DNA of 64,000 bases, from NCBI RefSeq assembly GCF_000306115.2, contig NZ_AKWX02000004.1:248001-312000 (forward strand). Reading direction: 5' to 3'. The DNA is from Leptospira wolffii serovar Khorat str. Khorat-H2. Lineage in GTDB: Bacteria > Spirochaetota > Leptospiria > Leptospirales > Leptospiraceae. Of this stretch, positions 40,242 to 54,086 are shown piece after piece; position 1 is the first letter of the stretch; each line of letters opens with the position of its first letter. The notes under the pieces are model-generated. The model worked only from the letters and a program-made list of their open reading frames with translations, searched no databases and was not told the origin of the DNA. The translations under genes and the position numbers were made by a program.

Positions 40242-42383
40242 TTAGCTCCACCCGAGAAATATCGCAGAGTGGTAGACCAAGAACGAGGAAACGTATGCAA
40301 GAATCGTCATGTAAGTAAACATAAAAAACGGCCAGACCAGTGAATTCGTTTCTCTTCCCACCACCGCCAGCGTGGACATACATTGGCAGGCAAAGGCGAA
40401 AAATACGAGCAAACTAAGCGCGCTCGCGACAGTCCATACGGGTCTTCCCGTTTCCGGATCCTTATCTTTTCTAAGCGCGGATCTCAGATTTTCGTCTTCG
40501 GAATCTTCTCCTTGGATTCCGTATACGATGGAAAGAGTGGATACCATGACTTCTCTCGCAGCAAAAGAAGTGATGATTCCTAAGCCCATTTTCCAACCGA
40601 AGCCTATGGGAGAGAGCACCGGTTCCATCGATTTTCCCATTCTTCCCGCGTAGGACTCCGAAATCTGCAGGGATTTTGCCTGAGCCGGGCTTAGATTCAC
40701 GGTCCTGGACGATTCTACCCTGGGATAATTCGCCAAGAACCAGAGTAAGATGGAGACGAATAGAATGACCTGGCCCGCGTTCATTAGGAAAGTCTTAATC
40801 TTCTTGTACACCGTAAAGAAAAGACTACGAACCGAAGGCAATTGGTAACGTGGGAGTTCCAACAGAAAATAGGAAGGCTCGGATTTAAAGAATGTCTTCT
40901 TGAATAGGAACGCCATGGTCATGGAACCGAGCATACCGAGTAGAAAGAGTCCGAAAAGAGCCGTAGCCTTGGGAGAAAACACACCTAGGATCGGATTCGA
41001 AGAGAATACGGTACCTATGACAAGGATATAGACCGGGTATCTGGCCGAGCAGGTGATCAGAGGAGAGACAAGAATTGTAGTCAGTCTGTCCGCCTTATTT
41101 TCTATCGTTCTAGTTCCCATAATCGCGGGAACGGCACAGGCGGCGCTGGACAAAAGAGGGATAAAGGATTTCCCGGAGAGCCCGAATTTGCCCATGAATC
41201 GGTCCATGAGGAAGGATGCCCTGGCGATATATCCGCTTTCCTCCATGATTCCTATGAATAGAAAAAGAAAACTGATCTGGGGAATGAAAACGAGTACGGC
41301 TCCGACTCCTCCTATCACTCCTTCTTGGATCAGGGATCGGATCGGGCCGTCCGGTAAGAAGGTTCCGGTCCATTCCGCCAAATCGGCGATTCTGGATTCG
41401 ATCCAGTCCATGGGGACCTCGGACCATGCGAATAGAGTCTGGAAGACCAGGGCCATAAGTCCTAGAAAGACCAGAACTCCCCAAACGGGATGGAGTAGAA
41501 TTTTATCAGCAAATCCTAATATTCCGCTTTCTGAAACCGCAATTCCGGAAAGAGATTTGGAGAGTACCTTTTTGATCCAGATAGAACGTTGTACCAGTTC
41601 TTCTCCGTAGGAAAACTCGAGCTTGGATTTCTCCCATTCCTTTCGTACCAGTTCCGATGCGTCCGGAGGAAGAAAAGAGGAGGCGGGCAGATCCTTTTGT
41701 AAGGTTTCTCCGCTTAATTCTTTTAAGGTGTTTTCGACCACGAAACGCAGAGAAATAGGATCGAAGGAGGAGAGCTTATCCATGATCGAATCGATGAGCG
41801 CGGTTCTCTTTTTATCCCAGCGAAAATCCGGGTTCGGAATTTTGTAGGAGGATTCTTCCGAGATCGCCTTGCGGATCGCATCCACACCTTCCCCCGACTT
41901 CGGGTTCACGAAATAAAAAGGAACTCCGAATGTTTTGGAGAGAACACCCAAATCCAGACTCACTCCCTTCTTCCCTAATGCGTCTTTCATCGTGACGGCT
42001 ACGAACATGGGAATCTTGAGCGAGGCAATTTGCAAAAGGAACTGCAACCCTCTTTCGATTGCGACCGCGTCCAACACGAATAATAGACGGTCTTCCGGAT
42101 TTCTGGATAATAGTATTTTAGTCGTAACTCTTTTGTCTTCCGACTCTCCGCCTAAGCTATATGTACCCGGCAGGTCGATGAGGGATAAGGAGCCGTGCTC
42201 CGAATGAATTTCACCCTCGGCTCTTTCTACGGTGACTCCGGGAAAGTTTCCGGTCTTTTGTCTTAAGCCTGTAAGTTGATTGAATAGAGTGGACTTTCCG
42301 CAATTCGGATTTCCTGTCAGAAGAATTCGAGCTGATCGGGATGCGTTTGCTGGATCTTTTACGGGAGGCGAGAGAGTTTTCAT
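40242..42383 (-). CDS. feoB: ferrous iron transporter FeoB
   Basis: FeoB imports Fe2+ with an N-terminal G domain and two membrane Gate modules. G1 is GNPNCGKS (24-31), G3 DLPG (70-73), followed by a switch-like GDI helical region (about 140-260) and TM helices to residue 713. The Gate signatures [20 protein letters not shown] and FAAREVMVS are present. The G4 motif reads TMKD (131-134) where NxxD is expected, which could relax guanine specificity. It starts 3 bp after feoA. Located after feoA and the UbiB-like gene in one operon. Confidence 0.93.
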   Translation of the reverse strand: MKTLSPPVKDPANASRSARILLTGNPNCGKSTLFNQLTGLRQKTGNFPGVTVERAEGEIHSEHGSLSLIDLPGTYSLGGESEDKRVTTKILLSRNPEDRLLFVLDAVAIERGLQFLLQIASLKIPMFVAVTMKDALGKKGVSLDLGVLSKTFGVPFYFVNPKSGEGVDAIRKAISEESSYKIPNPDFRWDKKRTALIDSIMDKLSSFDPISLRFVVENTLKELSGETLQKDLPASSFLPPDASELVRKEWEKSKLEFSYGEELVQRSIWIKKVLSKSLSGIAVSESGILGFADKILLHPVWGVLVFLGLMALVFQTLFAWSEVPMDWIESRIADLAEWTGTFLPDGPIRSLIQEGVIGGVGAVLVFIPQISFLFLFIGIMEESGYIARASFLMDRFMGKFGLSGKSFIPLLSSAACAVPAIMGTRTIENKADRLTTILVSPLITCSARYPVYILVIGTVFSSNPILGVFSPKATALFGLFLLGMLGSMTMAFLFKKTFFKSEPSYFLLELPRYQLPSVRSLFFTVYKKIKTFLMNAGQVILFVSILLWFLANYPRVESSRTVNLSPAQAKSLQISESYAGRMGKSMEPVLSPIGFGWKMGLGIITSFAAREVMVSTLSIVYGIQGEDSEDENLRSALRKDKDPETGRPVWTVASALSLLVFFAFACQCMSTLAVVGRETNSLVWPFFMFTYMTILAYVSSFLVYHSAIFLGWS

Positions 42384-42386
42384 TCT

Positions 42387-42623
42387 TTATTCCAGTTCTA
42401 ACAGTTCCGCTTCCGACTTACGAAGCGCTAATTTCACCAAGCCGACTTCCACGATCAGCTTTTCTTGTTTCGGATATTTTTCCAGGACGGTGATTTTCGT
42501 TCCGGGGAGAAAGCCCATATCCAACAGGTTTCGTAAGAGTCCTTTCTTGCCGGATACTTGCTTGAGTCGGGAAAGGATTCCGGATTGCCCGGGCTCCAAG
42601 CCGAAGAGTGAAGAATCTTTCAT
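42387..42623 (-). CDS. feoA: FeoA family protein
   Basis: This 78-residue SH3-like protein shows [23 protein letters not shown], the FeoA hallmark (GF-PG), followed by [18 protein letters not shown]. FeoA assists FeoB in ferrous iron uptake, possibly by contacting its G domain. The start overlaps the UbiB-like stop (ATGA) with AGGGAA about 10 nt upstream, and feoB follows. No Fur box was identified with confidence. Confidence 0.9.
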   Translation of the reverse strand: MKDSSLFGLEPGQSGILSRLKQVSGKKGLLRNLLDMGFLPGTKITVLEKYPKQEKLIVEVGLVKLALRKSEAELLELE

Positions 42624-43921
42624 CGTATGAATTTTTCCCTATCCCGAATCAAATCCAATTCGGGAGCGAATGTTTTTATGTATCGATCGAAGTACAGAAT
42701 TTGTTTGATCAGAAGCCCAAATTCTTTAGGAATCTTTAAACCGTTTCGGTCTGCGATCTCCCTAAATTCGAATAGAAGCGCGTTTAATTTTTGTTCGTCG
42801 AAGGCTTCCAATTCTCCCATTTGGATATTTGCCACCATTCGATTCATCTGCTGGAATACGTTTTCGAGGTCGGCAGCAAGTTTTCTTTCATCGACTCCCT
42901 GGGCCGTTCCGTCCATTTGAACAAGCCCACTTGCGATTCTGTCCGTACGATTCAAGGCCAAGCCTTCCAGAAAAATCATGAGGCCTTCCCATACTTTGGA
43001 AGAGATCCTTCCTACAATTCCGAAATCGATGAATCCTACGGTTCCGTCCCTAAGGATCATTAAGTTTCCTGCATGCACGTCCGCGTGGAAAAAGCCGGAT
43101 CGAGAAAGAGTGGAAAACCAGATTTCCAACGCGTCGGATAGAGTTCTGGAGGGATTATTTGAGAATTTTCTAAGAGAGACTTCGTCCGTAATCGGAGCCC
43201 CGTAGAATCTTTCCATGACTAAGACTCTTTTTGTGCTTAGATTCTTGTATACTTTCGGAACTCTGGCTCTGCTTTCGCCGACCGATAAAAGATGGGATTC
43301 GAATTCCTCTATATTCTTGGCTTCCTTGTGGAAATCTATCTCTTCTAAAATGGAGGATTGAAACATACCGATCATATCGGATAGGCCGGATCGGTTCAGT
43401 CCCGGCACGAAAATTTCGAATAATTTGGAAGCTAGATACAGTAGATTTAAATCCGCTCCTAGGGCCGCTTCTATATCCGGTCTTTGGACTTTTAGAACTA
43501 CGTCTAGGCCGTCCTTGGTCACCGCAGAATGCACCTGGGCGATGGAGGCAGAGGCCATGGGAACAGGATCTATGCTTTGGAATAGATCCTTGTATTTCGG
43601 GCCTAATTCTTTTTTTAAAACGCCTTGCACATCTTTGAAGGGAAGTGGTCGTACGGAATCCAAACATTTTTGCATTTCGGAAACGATTTCTTCCGGAAAG
43701 AGAGAAGGGGCCGAAGCGATAAATTGGCCTAATTTAATGTACGTTGCGCCTAACTCCTCAAAGGCTTCTCTCAAACGGATGGGTAGATTCTCGGAACTCT
43801 TGCCTCCCACCGCCAAGTCTTTGAGTAGAAGTAGGGTCTTGGTAGAGAATACAACGCTACTAGTGACGACTCGAGTCACCCCGTTGATTCCTTGCTTGAG
43901 TTGTTCTAGAAATCCGGACAT
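42620..43921 (-). CDS. ABC1/UbiB-family atypical kinase
   Basis: The 433-residue protein shows the ABC1 (AarF/UbiB/COQ8) features: the KxGQ motif as YIKLGQFIA, the Ala-rich loop [23 protein letters not shown] (Lys), [11 protein letters not shown] (catalytic loop) and FIDFGIVG (DFG-like). No C-terminal TM pair is obvious, unlike E. coli UbiB. Members support ubiquinone/menaquinone-related lipid metabolism as ATPases. Operon context with feoA and feoB is unusual. GGAG precedes ATG 43921. Confidence 0.85.
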   Translation of the reverse strand: MSGFLEQLKQGINGVTRVVTSSVVFSTKTLLLLKDLAVGGKSSENLPIRLREAFEELGATYIKLGQFIASAPSLFPEEIVSEMQKCLDSVRPLPFKDVQGVLKKELGPKYKDLFQSIDPVPMASASIAQVHSAVTKDGLDVVLKVQRPDIEAALGADLNLLYLASKLFEIFVPGLNRSGLSDMIGMFQSSILEEIDFHKEAKNIEEFESHLLSVGESRARVPKVYKNLSTKRVLVMERFYGAPITDEVSLRKFSNNPSRTLSDALEIWFSTLSRSGFFHADVHAGNLMILRDGTVGFIDFGIVGRISSKVWEGLMIFLEGLALNRTDRIASGLVQMDGTAQGVDERKLAADLENVFQQMNRMVANIQMGELEAFDEQKLNALLFEFREIADRNGLKIPKEFGLLIKQILYFDRYIKTFAPELDLIRDREKFIR

Positions 43922-44118
43922 CCGAACTCCAGATTAACAGGGCAAGAAAGGAGGACAATCCAAATCGGGATCGTATTGGAACCTATTTTTCCCCGGGAAC
44001 CGACCGACAGACTGCTTGGGTCTATTTAGAAGCCTCGGCCCCGGAAACCGTATTTTGGTTTACGGGAGCGGTGAGAATTACAGGATGGCTTTCGAACGAT
44101 ATATTCGGTCAGTGTGGT

Positions 44119-46122
<2,004 letters not shown>

Positions 46123-46332
46123 GACCGGTTTTCCTCTAGAGGAAGTTCATATCACGCATGGGATGTCGCGTCATCGGGTCTCGATGCAAGAACTAGGCTT
46201 TGCTTTTAAGTTTCAATTAAAAGACTCGTTTTTTGAGCCGGGTTTGGAAGAGGAAATTGAGGAGGATGGTCCCCGAGTGATTTTCGAGGACCGAAATTGC
46301 ATCGCGGAACGAGGCCGCGCGTCGTCTTAACG

Positions 46333-46605
46333 CTACTCGGGAGTGACTTTGATTTTGGCTTTGAACTCCCATTTGCGGAATGGGGCTAAGGCCTGTAGCC
46401 TCTCTTCGCTAACGAAAAATAGACCTTCTCCGAATTTGACCAAGCCGCCTTTATAATGTGCGTATTTGGTTTTATGATCAATGAGACCGATTTCCTTTAC
46501 CTTATTCCAATCGTCACAAGTTTTCAGGGTCGGGACTCTCCTGAGATACAGTTCCTTGATCGAACCGTCTTTTACCGAGTCCCGTAAAATCTTTTCCCAT
46601 TCCAT
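46333..46605 (-). CDS. small protein of unknown function
   Basis: ATG at 46603-46605 gives 90 residues (MEWEKILRDSVKDGS); the frame continues upstream to 46641 but without benefit. The sequence is soluble and basic, with ELYLRRVPTLKTCDDWNKVKEIG and a C-terminal beta-rich FRKWEFKAKIKVTPE. I do not recognise a family. It has no close neighbours on the same strand. Confidence 0.55.
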   Translation of the reverse strand: MEWEKILRDSVKDGSIKELYLRRVPTLKTCDDWNKVKEIGLIDHKTKYAHYKGGLVKFGEGLFFVSEERLQALAPFRKWEFKAKIKVTPE

Positions 46606-46700
46606 ATAAGCGCAAATTAGAATAAATTCTCTAAAAAGCAACTAGTTTCCGATTCTTTTGTTTTCCCTAGATTTTCCGGATCTGGGGAAAACTTAGGGAA

Positions 46701-49247
46701 TCAAAAATGGAAATACTCGGCTTGTCTTTTCAAGTCCTCCGATAAATGAGCAAGGCCGACGGAGCCGGAACTCAACTCTTCCGTGGAGGAAGCGTTGGAC
46801 TGAGTGAGATCGTTGATACCGGAGATCGTCTTGGAGATTTCTTCGATGGCGATTTTCTGTTCTTGGATCGCCGCCTGGATGCTTTCGGATCTCTCTTTGA
46901 CCTCGCGGCCTTTTAGATTCACCGCTTGGTTTCTTCTCAATTGTTCGCTCGTAAAGGAAGCCACTTCGGACATGCTGGTATTGATCGTCTCGATTCTCTG
47001 GATAATCCCTCCTATGACGAGAACGGTGTCGCGAATATTCCCCACACCGGCCCCTATCTCGGATTCGTTCGCCTGGATGATCGCGTCGATTTCCTTGATG
47101 CTCTCGGAGGTTTTGTCCGCAAGTTTGGAAATCTCGTCCGCAACCACGGCAAATCCTTTTCCGGCGGCACCCGCTCTCGCGGCTTCTATGGCGGCGTTCA
47201 AAGCCAAAAGGTGGATCTGCTCGGAGATCGTAGTGATGATTTCTATCACACCCGAGATCTGCTCGGAACTCTGGGAAATCTTGCGGATACTTTGGTCCGT
47301 GAGTTCCAAGGATTTTCCACCCTTCCGGGCCTCTACGGTGATTTCCTTTACTTGAGACAAAGTTTGGTTCAGATTGGAGGATGTATTTTCCACGGAAGCG
47401 GAAAGTTCAGACATCTCCGTATCCAAAAGATTCAAGAGAAGGACCTGTTCCTTGGTTCTATGAGAGACGGAATCCATTCCCGCGGATATTTCCTCGATAG
47501 AGGCGGAAATTTCCTCAGAGGCCGCCGCTTGGCTTTGCGCGTTATCCGAAATAGTACGTAAAGTATTAGACATTTCCTCCGACGAACTCGCCAGGCTATG
47601 CGAAGCGTCGGAGATCTTTTGGAGGACTCCTTTGACTCTTTGATTGAACAGATTGATACTGATCGCCATCTCTCCGATTTCGTCCCGGGCGAGTACGACC
47701 AGTCTGCTTGTAAGATCTCCCTCCGACATTCTCTCGATCAAGTCCTGGCTTTCTTTCAAAGGACGAAGGCTCTTGGTAAGAATGAGATAAATTACGAAAC
47801 CTATCAAGAATAGTCCGAAGAAGGAGAAGATCACCATGATCACTGCCGTATTCATCGCTTCTTCCGCGATTTCCTCGTTGATGATCGCCGCGAAAGATCG
47901 GAATCCGTATTTTTGGTTCGTATGCATTATGAGATACTTATAGGAATCGTCCATAATGTAACGGATCGGAACGTTGTCCTGAGCGTTTTCAAAGGCGGAC
48001 GCGAAAGGCAGATCCTTCATTTTCTTTAGCTTTAGTTCCGGACTGACATGGTTAATGAAAGTCATTTTGCCGCTCATTAACCCCGGATAACCCGTTTGTC
48101 CGATCTTTATGGATGCGAGAATATTGTCGGTTAGCGCCCCGATTCTTAACGCAAAAACTAAAAACGCAGGTTCCCGGTTCTGGACATCGAATTTACGGAT
48201 ATATAATATCACGGGAGACTTATCTTCAACGGAGGGAACCGGCTCGCTAAAGAAGGATTTTTCCGAAGAAGGCAGTGCCATGATTTCCGAAACGGAAGGC
48301 ATTTGGAAATTGGTGATCCATTCTTCCATTTTATTTCCGGAGAGGCTTCCGGTTCCGATCAGGTAACGAAATTTTCCTTCCGATTCCGTCCAGATTCCGA
48401 TCCCGTCGAATTTATCCTGGGTCTGTGCGAATCCTAAAAGTTGGATCTCCAAATCCCGGACCTTATTTTGGGCCACGAGTTCGGGCAAGGATTTGCTTCT
48501 GACCAAAAATCCGGCCTCTACTTCCGTCTCCTCGTAGATTCCTTGGGTAAGCAGATCCAAGGTTCTGGCCGCGTTCTTCATTTGGCCTATATACGCCTTC
48601 TTTAAGGATTCGTAATTTAGTTTATAAACGATTGCGGAGACCCCGATCGCCAAGACGAAAACGATGGTGAAGAAGATCAAAGCAAGAGCCTTGTTCAGGC
48701 TGATTTTAACGAGAGAATCCACCGAAATGGATCCGAACAGATCTGTACGGCTTAGGTTATCTTTAAGCCAATCCGTGATGAGGTAGAAATAAGTTCCGCT
48801 CGCGAAAGAAGCGAATATGATCACTCCGAAGAAATTATAATAATCCGTCTTACTGACGGGGACTAAGAATTCGATAACTGCGACTAGAATTCCCCCTCCG
48901 ATGAAAATCCTGATCAGGATATCCACACCGTGAAGAATCGGAAGCCGGAACAAAGACTTTTGGGCCTTCATTACGGTTTCCCTGTCCACGGCACCAACCT
49001 TGAATTGACGGGCATATTCTTGAAGGGGTTTTAATTTGAATTTTGCCGCGAGTAGGCTTGTGAAGATTCCGGCAAGGATCACGAACCCGATCGCCATGGG
49101 CAGTCCCGGGACCGCCATAAAATCCAATTCTAGGAAGTAATCCAGAAACACGAAGGCGACCGGGATTCCGACGAGATAGGCGAGAGCTTCGGTGAGTATC
49201 AGGAAGTTACGAATGAATGTGCCGATTTCTTGATTTATGTTTCTCAT
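46701..49247 (-). CDS. methyl-accepting chemotaxis protein with six TM helices
   Basis: The 848-residue receptor has four N-terminal TM helices (about 15-155), a fifth at about 190-215, an extracytoplasmic Cache-like sensor (about 220-475), a sixth TM (about 480-505), HAMP (about 505-560) and a cytoplasmic signalling domain. The hairpin tip reads [25 protein letters not shown] in pieces, followed by [21 protein letters not shown]. The extra four-helix block in front of the usual two-TM receptor plan is unusual and could sense membrane or respiratory state. It probably controls flagellar switching through CheA/CheW. Transcribed alone. Confidence 0.9.
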   Translation of the reverse strand: MRNINQEIGTFIRNFLILTEALAYLVGIPVAFVFLDYFLELDFMAVPGLPMAIGFVILAGIFTSLLAAKFKLKPLQEYARQFKVGAVDRETVMKAQKSLFRLPILHGVDILIRIFIGGGILVAVIEFLVPVSKTDYYNFFGVIIFASFASGTYFYLITDWLKDNLSRTDLFGSISVDSLVKISLNKALALIFFTIVFVLAIGVSAIVYKLNYESLKKAYIGQMKNAARTLDLLTQGIYEETEVEAGFLVRSKSLPELVAQNKVRDLEIQLLGFAQTQDKFDGIGIWTESEGKFRYLIGTGSLSGNKMEEWITNFQMPSVSEIMALPSSEKSFFSEPVPSVEDKSPVILYIRKFDVQNREPAFLVFALRIGALTDNILASIKIGQTGYPGLMSGKMTFINHVSPELKLKKMKDLPFASAFENAQDNVPIRYIMDDSYKYLIMHTNQKYGFRSFAAIINEEIAEEAMNTAVIMVIFSFFGLFLIGFVIYLILTKSLRPLKESQDLIERMSEGDLTSRLVVLARDEIGEMAISINLFNQRVKGVLQKISDASHSLASSSEEMSNTLRTISDNAQSQAAASEEISASIEEISAGMDSVSHRTKEQVLLLNLLDTEMSELSASVENTSSNLNQTLSQVKEITVEARKGGKSLELTDQSIRKISQSSEQISGVIEIITTISEQIHLLALNAAIEAARAGAAGKGFAVVADEISKLADKTSESIKEIDAIIQANESEIGAGVGNIRDTVLVIGGIIQRIETINTSMSEVASFTSEQLRRNQAVNLKGREVKERSESIQAAIQEQKIAIEEISKTISGINDLTQSNASSTEELSSGSVGLAHLSEDLKRQAEYFHF

Positions 49248-49447
49248 AGGCGATTCCTAGTTCCGATTCGGAGAATTTCCCGATCGAATTTTTGTCTTTA
49301 GTACGGGTTTTTCTTCCCTGAAGAAGATTCGCTTCCGCCGCGGACTGGCAAGGCGGATTTTATAGTTGAATTCTCTTTTGACCTGATACAGATAAAAGAA
49401 GTTTCTATAGTATCGGAAGCCGAAAGTAGTTTTTTTAGGATGAACCA

Positions 49448-50401
49448 ATGACAAATGATTCCACCGAAATTCGAATCGCATTGGTAGGTGATATCCACGG
49501 GTTCTGGACGATGGTCGATACGGAATATTTCGGTAGGAGTTCCTACGGGAGCATTTTCTTTACGGGGGATTTGGGGAACAACCGTCCCGGAAATGCCAAT
49601 CGAATCGCAAAAGAAATCGCAAAGATTCCTAAGCCTAAATACCTAATTCCCGGAAACCACGACAGCACATCGTTTTTTCAATTAGCGGTAGAGCTTTTCG
49701 GATTCTCCCCTAAACTGGGAAATCTTTCCTTTCCGCTGCATCTTTTGAGATGGAAAAAGTTCCTACACGACTTAGGGGATATAAGAGTCTGCCGCTATAA
49801 TCTATTTTCGGAAAGTTCCGACTATTCACTATTAGGTGCAAGGCCCCTTTCCATGGGAGGAAGATTGAATTTTATTCCTTTCTTAAAATATTTCCACGGA
49901 ATCGGTACGATGGAAGAATCCTCGCAACGGCTTTTATCCTTACTCGCAGACACCGATTCGCAAAAAGACCTTTTGGTACTTGCTCATAACGGACCATCGG
50001 GACTCGGTGCGAGGGCCAAGGACATATGGGGCTGCGATTTTAGAAAAGAAGAGGGGGATTTTGGGGACGGCGACCTGGGCGATTTCATTCTAGAATCCGT
50101 CCTAAGGAACCGGGCTCCCAAAGTTGTGGTTGCGGGTCATATGCACCATTCTTCTCGAAAGGGGAAACAGAAGACACGCGTATGGAAAAAAAGAAAGGAT
50201 GGAATTCTATACGTAAATCCGGCTCGAGTTCCCAGAATCTTCACTGATCCGAACGGAAACATCTGGCATCATCACGTCGCTTTGGTCAGACGGAACGGAA
50301 TTTGGGACGCAGATGCGATTTTTCTAAAGAATGGGAGGGAGGAAGTTTTCCCTCTCCCGGAATTCCTGGAGAGGGAAAAGGCAAGCATACAAGAGGAGTA
50401 A
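49448..50401 (+). CDS. calcineurin-like metallophosphoesterase
   Basis: The 317-residue protein carries the metal-binding motifs in order: VGDIHGFW (D15, H17), FTGDLGNNRPG, IPGNHDST, LAHNGPSG and VVAGHMHHSS. A long insert with RARAKDIWG and a C-terminal region with YVNPARVPRI is typical of the cyanobacterial/plant-type TIGR04168 phosphatases, which I suspect is the family. No signal peptide, so it should be cytoplasmic. Substrate unknown. Ends 3 bp from the convergent TPR gene. Confidence 0.85.
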   Translation: MTNDSTEIRIALVGDIHGFWTMVDTEYFGRSSYGSIFFTGDLGNNRPGNANRIAKEIAKIPKPKYLIPGNHDSTSFFQLAVELFGFSPKLGNLSFPLHLLRWKKFLHDLGDIRVCRYNLFSESSDYSLLGARPLSMGGRLNFIPFLKYFHGIGTMEESSQRLLSLLADTDSQKDLLVLAHNGPSGLGARAKDIWGCDFRKEEGDFGDGDLGDFILESVLRNRAPKVVVAGHMHHSSRKGKQKTRVWKKRKDGILYVNPARVPRIFTDPNGNIWHHHVALVRRNGIWDADAIFLKNGREEVFPLPEFLEREKASIQEE

Positions 50402-50404
50402 GAA

Positions 50405-51523
50405 TTACTCGGAAAAGGCTTCCAGCTTCTGTTTTACTTCCTCGTTCAAAGGCTGCTTTCTGTGAAATTCGTTCAATAGCTTGAGCGCGTCGTCTTTCTT
50501 GCCCATATCGTAATATAGTTCCGACAGTTCCACAACCGGACGAGGGTCCATAGGGAATTTTCTGTACAGATCCAAATAAATCTCTTCGGCCTTGTCTCTC
50601 GCACCTTTCATCTTAAGGGAAGAGGCTTTTCCTAACAGAGCGAAGTAGTCCTCTCCTTCGGATAGAATACGGTTGAAGCATTCCAACGCCTTGTCGAATT
50701 CTCCCATACCTCGCAAGCTATCCGCGTACCTATTGATGATGAGTTTATTATCCGGATCGAACTCCAGGATTCTTTCCCAAAACTCGTTGGCCTTGCGGAA
50801 ATCCTTTTTGCCTCGATAGGATTCGGCTAGTCCGTATAACGCGAAGAAATTGCGCGGATCTAGATCGGCGGCTCTTCTATAATAACGAATCGCCTCGTCG
50901 AAGTCTTTAATCTTACGATAACTGTTTCCTATTTCGGTCAGGATCTTGATGTTATCCGGCTGGATGACTAAAAGTTTCTCCCACCAGCTGATCGCGTCCT
51001 TGTATCTTTGGCACGCGAAGAATAAATGCCCTAATCCGACGATCACATACTGATCCTTAGGATTGATCTGCAAGGCTTGCATGTAATACACTTCGGACTC
51101 TTTGAAATTCTTCAGTTTGCGATGTGCATCCGCCACTCGACTTAGAATGGAAGCGTCCGTAATCGTGATATGTCTGTATTCTTCCGCGACCTCGATGACC
51201 CGATTGAGTAGGTTCATTTCTCGGTAGCAGTTCATGAGTCCCATCAGGGAAAATTTATTGGATGAATCCTCTTTGATGCATCGATTATAAAAGTCCAGTG
51301 CCTGTCGGAATTCCTTGCGCTTGAAGTGGAGATCCCCCATGCCGACTAACCCGTAAGTATTAGTGGGTTCCTTGGCCAAAAGCTCCTTCAGTTTGGATTC
51401 CGCCTTATCCCATTGTCTGCTATCGAGATAACGGTAGGCTTCTTTCGCTAAACTCTTGATTTGCGCGAAGTGGGAATCTTCCTCTTCCTTTCCGGTTTGT
51501 GTTTTTTCAATGGGTTCGCTCAT
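50405..51523 (-). CDS. tetratricopeptide repeat protein
   Basis: This 372-residue protein is built almost entirely of TPR units of 34 residues from about residue 25 on (examples: [59 protein letters not shown]). About ten repeats are visible. There is no signal peptide or TM helix, so it is probably a cytoplasmic scaffold. The partner is not indicated by the neighbours. Confidence 0.85.
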   Translation of the reverse strand: MSEPIEKTQTGKEEEDSHFAQIKSLAKEAYRYLDSRQWDKAESKLKELLAKEPTNTYGLVGMGDLHFKRKEFRQALDFYNRCIKEDSSNKFSLMGLMNCYREMNLLNRVIEVAEEYRHITITDASILSRVADAHRKLKNFKESEVYYMQALQINPKDQYVIVGLGHLFFACQRYKDAISWWEKLLVIQPDNIKILTEIGNSYRKIKDFDEAIRYYRRAADLDPRNFFALYGLAESYRGKKDFRKANEFWERILEFDPDNKLIINRYADSLRGMGEFDKALECFNRILSEGEDYFALLGKASSLKMKGARDKAEEIYLDLYRKFPMDPRPVVELSELYYDMGKKDDALKLLNEFHRKQPLNEEVKQKLEAFSE

Positions 51524-51647
51524 GGGACCGAGGGTTCCTTTTAAATTTATGGGAAAGAATCTTAGAGACTCTTACTCAATTTTTTATTTAATACTATTTT
51601 GACGGATGAGTAAAGGTTTTCCTTGTTACTAATTCCGTAAAGAAAAT

Positions 51648-51677
51648 TTGAAATCGTAAAAAAAGAGCTCTTATATT
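51648..51677 (+). promoter_or_regulatory. sigma-70 type promoter for ilvBN
   Basis: TTGAAA (51648-51653), an 18-nt spacer and TATATT (51672-51677) form a good promoter on the plus strand. The expected start near 51684 would leave a leader of about 184 nt before ilvB. Confidence 0.55.
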
Positions 51678-51683
51678 ATGGTA

Positions 51684-51867
51684 ACCCTTCCCCTAACCAG
51701 AAGGTTGTATCTTAAGATCCTAGACCAAGGTGTAGGAGAGGAAGTTTCGAGGCAGAGCACTATGATATTTTTAGGGACGAACCGCATCTTTGGTTGGAGT
51801 TCCTACACGGGGAACCTCCTTGACAGGTCGTTTAGGCCGCATGGAATGGATTCTGAACGAGGGAAAG
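51684..51867 (+). promoter_or_regulatory. structured 5' leader of ilvBN
   Basis: Two mutually exclusive pairings are visible. GTGTAGGA (51730-51737) can pair with TCCTACAC (51801-51808). Alternatively GGAGTTCC (51796-51803) pairs with GGAACCTCC (51811-51819, one bulged C). No T tract follows, so it is not a classical terminator; it may instead affect translation or mRNA stability. The 344-bp gap upstream of ilvB holds no gene I can support. Confidence 0.4.
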
Positions 51868-53577
51868 ATGTCGAAAAGCGAAGGAAAAATAACCGGTGCT
51901 AGGTTGATGGTCGAACTCCTGGAAGAATACGGGGTCGACATCGTATTCGGGTATCCGGGCGGCGCCATTCTGCCATTTTACGACGAATTATACAAAAGTA
52001 AGAAGATCAAACATATCCTAGTCAGACACGAACAAGGTGCCATTCACATGGCGGAAGGTTACGCTCGTTCGACAGGAAAACTGGGAGTTTGCATTGCGAC
52101 TTCCGGCCCGGGAGCTACCAACCTCGTTACCGGTCTAACCGATGCCAAATTGGATTCGGTCCCGATCCTTGCCATTACCGGTCAGGTGGCTACGAACACG
52201 ATCGGCACGGACGCTTTCCAAGAGGCGGATATTTACGGTATCACCATACCTATCACCAAATACAATGCACTTATCAAATCCGCCGACGATTTAGCCCGTC
52301 ATTTTCAAGAAGCGACTCTGATCGCTTTGGGAGGGAGACCGGGACCTGTGCTTCTGGATTTTCCCAAGGACGTGCAAACGGAACTCACGGACGTTAGAAA
52401 AGCGGGTCAGCTGAAAATCAATCCTAGACATTACGAAAAGCCGAAGATCGGTGGAGATCTGGAATCCTTTGCCGCGGCTCTAAACCAAGCGAAGCGTCCC
52501 TTACTATATGTAGGGGGAGGTGCGATAAACGCGAATGCCGCCAAGGAAATCAAAGAGTTAGCCGAGAAGGGAAATATTCCCGTGACGACCACTCTTATGG
52601 GGATCGGTAGTTTTCCGGGAACTCATCCTCTTTCCGTGGGAATGTTGGGTATGCACGGAACCGCCTATGCCAACAAAGCAGTATTAGAATGTGATTATAT
52701 TCTAAATTTAGGTGCTAGATTCGACGATCGGGTCGCTAAACCGGGAGAATTCGCGGAGAATGCCGTTCGCGCTCATATAGATATAGATACCGCGGAGTTC
52801 AATAAGAGAGTTTCCGTGGATCATCTATTGCACGGAGATCTGAAGCAAGTATTGCAGGCTCTAATCCCTAAAGTGAAGCCGGCGGATCGCAAGGAATGGG
52901 TCTCCCTACTGGACGGCCTAAAGAAATCCCATCCGCTGGACTTCGACGACAATACGGATACTATCAAACCCCAGGCTTTCCTGAAAAGATTATTCGAAAA
53001 AAGTAAAGGAAAGGCGATCGTATCCACGGATGTGGGTCAACATCAGATGTGGGCCGCGCAATATTATCTTTTCGACGAACCTAATCGTTGGTTGACTTCC
53101 GGGGGACTAGGAACGATGGGATACGGCTTGCCTGCTGCGATCGGAGCTAAATTCGGAAATCCCAAGGATACGGTGATCTGCGTTTCCGGAGACGGTTCCA
53201 TTCAGATGAATATACAGGAACTCGCTACGATTGCAATGTATAAGAAGGGAGTTAAGGTACTTATCTTCAATAATAACTTTTTAGGTATGGTTCGCCAGTG
53301 GCAGGAACTTTTCTACGAGGAAAGATTCTCCGAATCGGAATGGAATTATAATCCTGATTTCGTGAAATTGGCGGAAGCCTATTCCATCAAAGGACAGAGG
53401 ATTTCCAGCAAGGGAGAAGTGGACGCGGCTATCGACGCCTTTTTGGAAAATGACGAAGCCAGATTATTGGAAGTGATGATCCCTGCGGAAGAGAAAGTTT
53501 TCCCGATGATTCCTGCAGGCAAGTCCCAGAAAGACATGATCGAATTTTCCGACGCAATCCGGGCCGGTAAAAAATGA
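51868..53577 (+). CDS. ilvB: acetolactate synthase large subunit
   Basis: The enzyme condenses two pyruvates (or pyruvate and 2-oxobutyrate) in branched-chain amino-acid synthesis using thiamine diphosphate and FAD. ATG 51868 (569 residues, [18 protein letters not shown]) is the natural start; the upstream open stretch lies in the leader. Motifs: [30 protein letters not shown] (catalytic Glu), the FAD-binding middle domain with [12 protein letters not shown], and the thiamine motif [12 protein letters not shown] with [16 protein letters not shown]. It overlaps ilvN by ATGA. Confidence 0.96.
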   Translation: MSKSEGKITGARLMVELLEEYGVDIVFGYPGGAILPFYDELYKSKKIKHILVRHEQGAIHMAEGYARSTGKLGVCIATSGPGATNLVTGLTDAKLDSVPILAITGQVATNTIGTDAFQEADIYGITIPITKYNALIKSADDLARHFQEATLIALGGRPGPVLLDFPKDVQTELTDVRKAGQLKINPRHYEKPKIGGDLESFAAALNQAKRPLLYVGGGAINANAAKEIKELAEKGNIPVTTTLMGIGSFPGTHPLSVGMLGMHGTAYANKAVLECDYILNLGARFDDRVAKPGEFAENAVRAHIDIDTAEFNKRVSVDHLLHGDLKQVLQALIPKVKPADRKEWVSLLDGLKKSHPLDFDDNTDTIKPQAFLKRLFEKSKGKAIVSTDVGQHQMWAAQYYLFDEPNRWLTSGGLGTMGYGLPAAIGAKFGNPKDTVICVSGDGSIQMNIQELATIAMYKKGVKVLIFNNNFLGMVRQWQELFYEERFSESEWNYNPDFVKLAEAYSIKGQRISSKGEVDAAIDAFLENDEARLLEVMIPAEEKVFPMIPAGKSQKDMIEFSDAIRAGKK

Positions 53578-54053
53578 AACATATACTTAAGATTTTAGTA
53601 AATAACCATCCCGGGGTCATGAGCCATGTATCGGGACTCTTTACGAGACGTAGCTATAATATAGATTCTATCGCGGTTGGAGTAACCGATAACGCGGAAG
53701 TTTCCAGCATGGTTATAGTCGTCAAAGGGGACGACGGAGTGGTAGAGCAGGTAAAACGCCAGCTTCTAAAATTGCCGGACGTAATCGAGGTAGAAGATTT
53801 AGCTTATCACGACTGCATCAGCAGAGAATTGATTCTAGTCGTGGTAAAAAGCGACGACGTAAACCGCACCGAAATCATTTCTATTTGCGACGTTTTCGAG
53901 GCGAGAATCGCGGATTTGACCAAAACTTCCCTGACTATCGAATTCTCCGGAAATACGAGACAGGTGAATCATTTCATAGAGATGATGCAAAAATACGGAA
54001 TCTTGGAGATCGCTCGTACCGGTCAGATCGCTCTCCGATATAGATCCGTTTAA
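53574..54053 (+). CDS. ilvN: acetolactate synthase small (regulatory) subunit
   Basis: At 159 residues this is the normal length. The N-terminal ACT domain begins [33 protein letters not shown], binding valine for feedback inhibition in the family, followed by KQLLKL-like and the C-terminal ACT-like half ([40 protein letters not shown]). It stimulates the large subunit and makes it valine-sensitive. ATGA overlap with ilvB couples translation. Confidence 0.96.
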   Translation: MKHILKILVNNHPGVMSHVSGLFTRRSYNIDSIAVGVTDNAEVSSMVIVVKGDDGVVEQVKRQLLKLPDVIEVEDLAYHDCISRELILVVVKSDDVNRTEIISICDVFEARIADLTKTSLTIEFSGNTRQVNHFIEMMQKYGILEIARTGQIALRYRSV

Positions 54054-54086
54054 ACCGTTTTGTAAACGAATTTCTTATGTCTACTC

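Noticed and set aside
40225..40383. Upstream extension of the LTA-synthase-like protein
   Set aside because: It overlaps the feoB 3' end, while AAGGGG supports the start at 40224.
46131..46144. 14-bp palindrome TTCCTCTAGAGGAA after the XPB-like gene
   Set aside because: No loop and no T tract; too short to call a terminator or operator without repeats elsewhere.
51678..51902. Possible ilv leader peptide rich in Leu/Ile (MVTLPLTRRLYLKIL)
   Set aside because: The best promoter places the transcript start after its ATG, it runs into ilvB in another frame, and no attenuator terminator follows.
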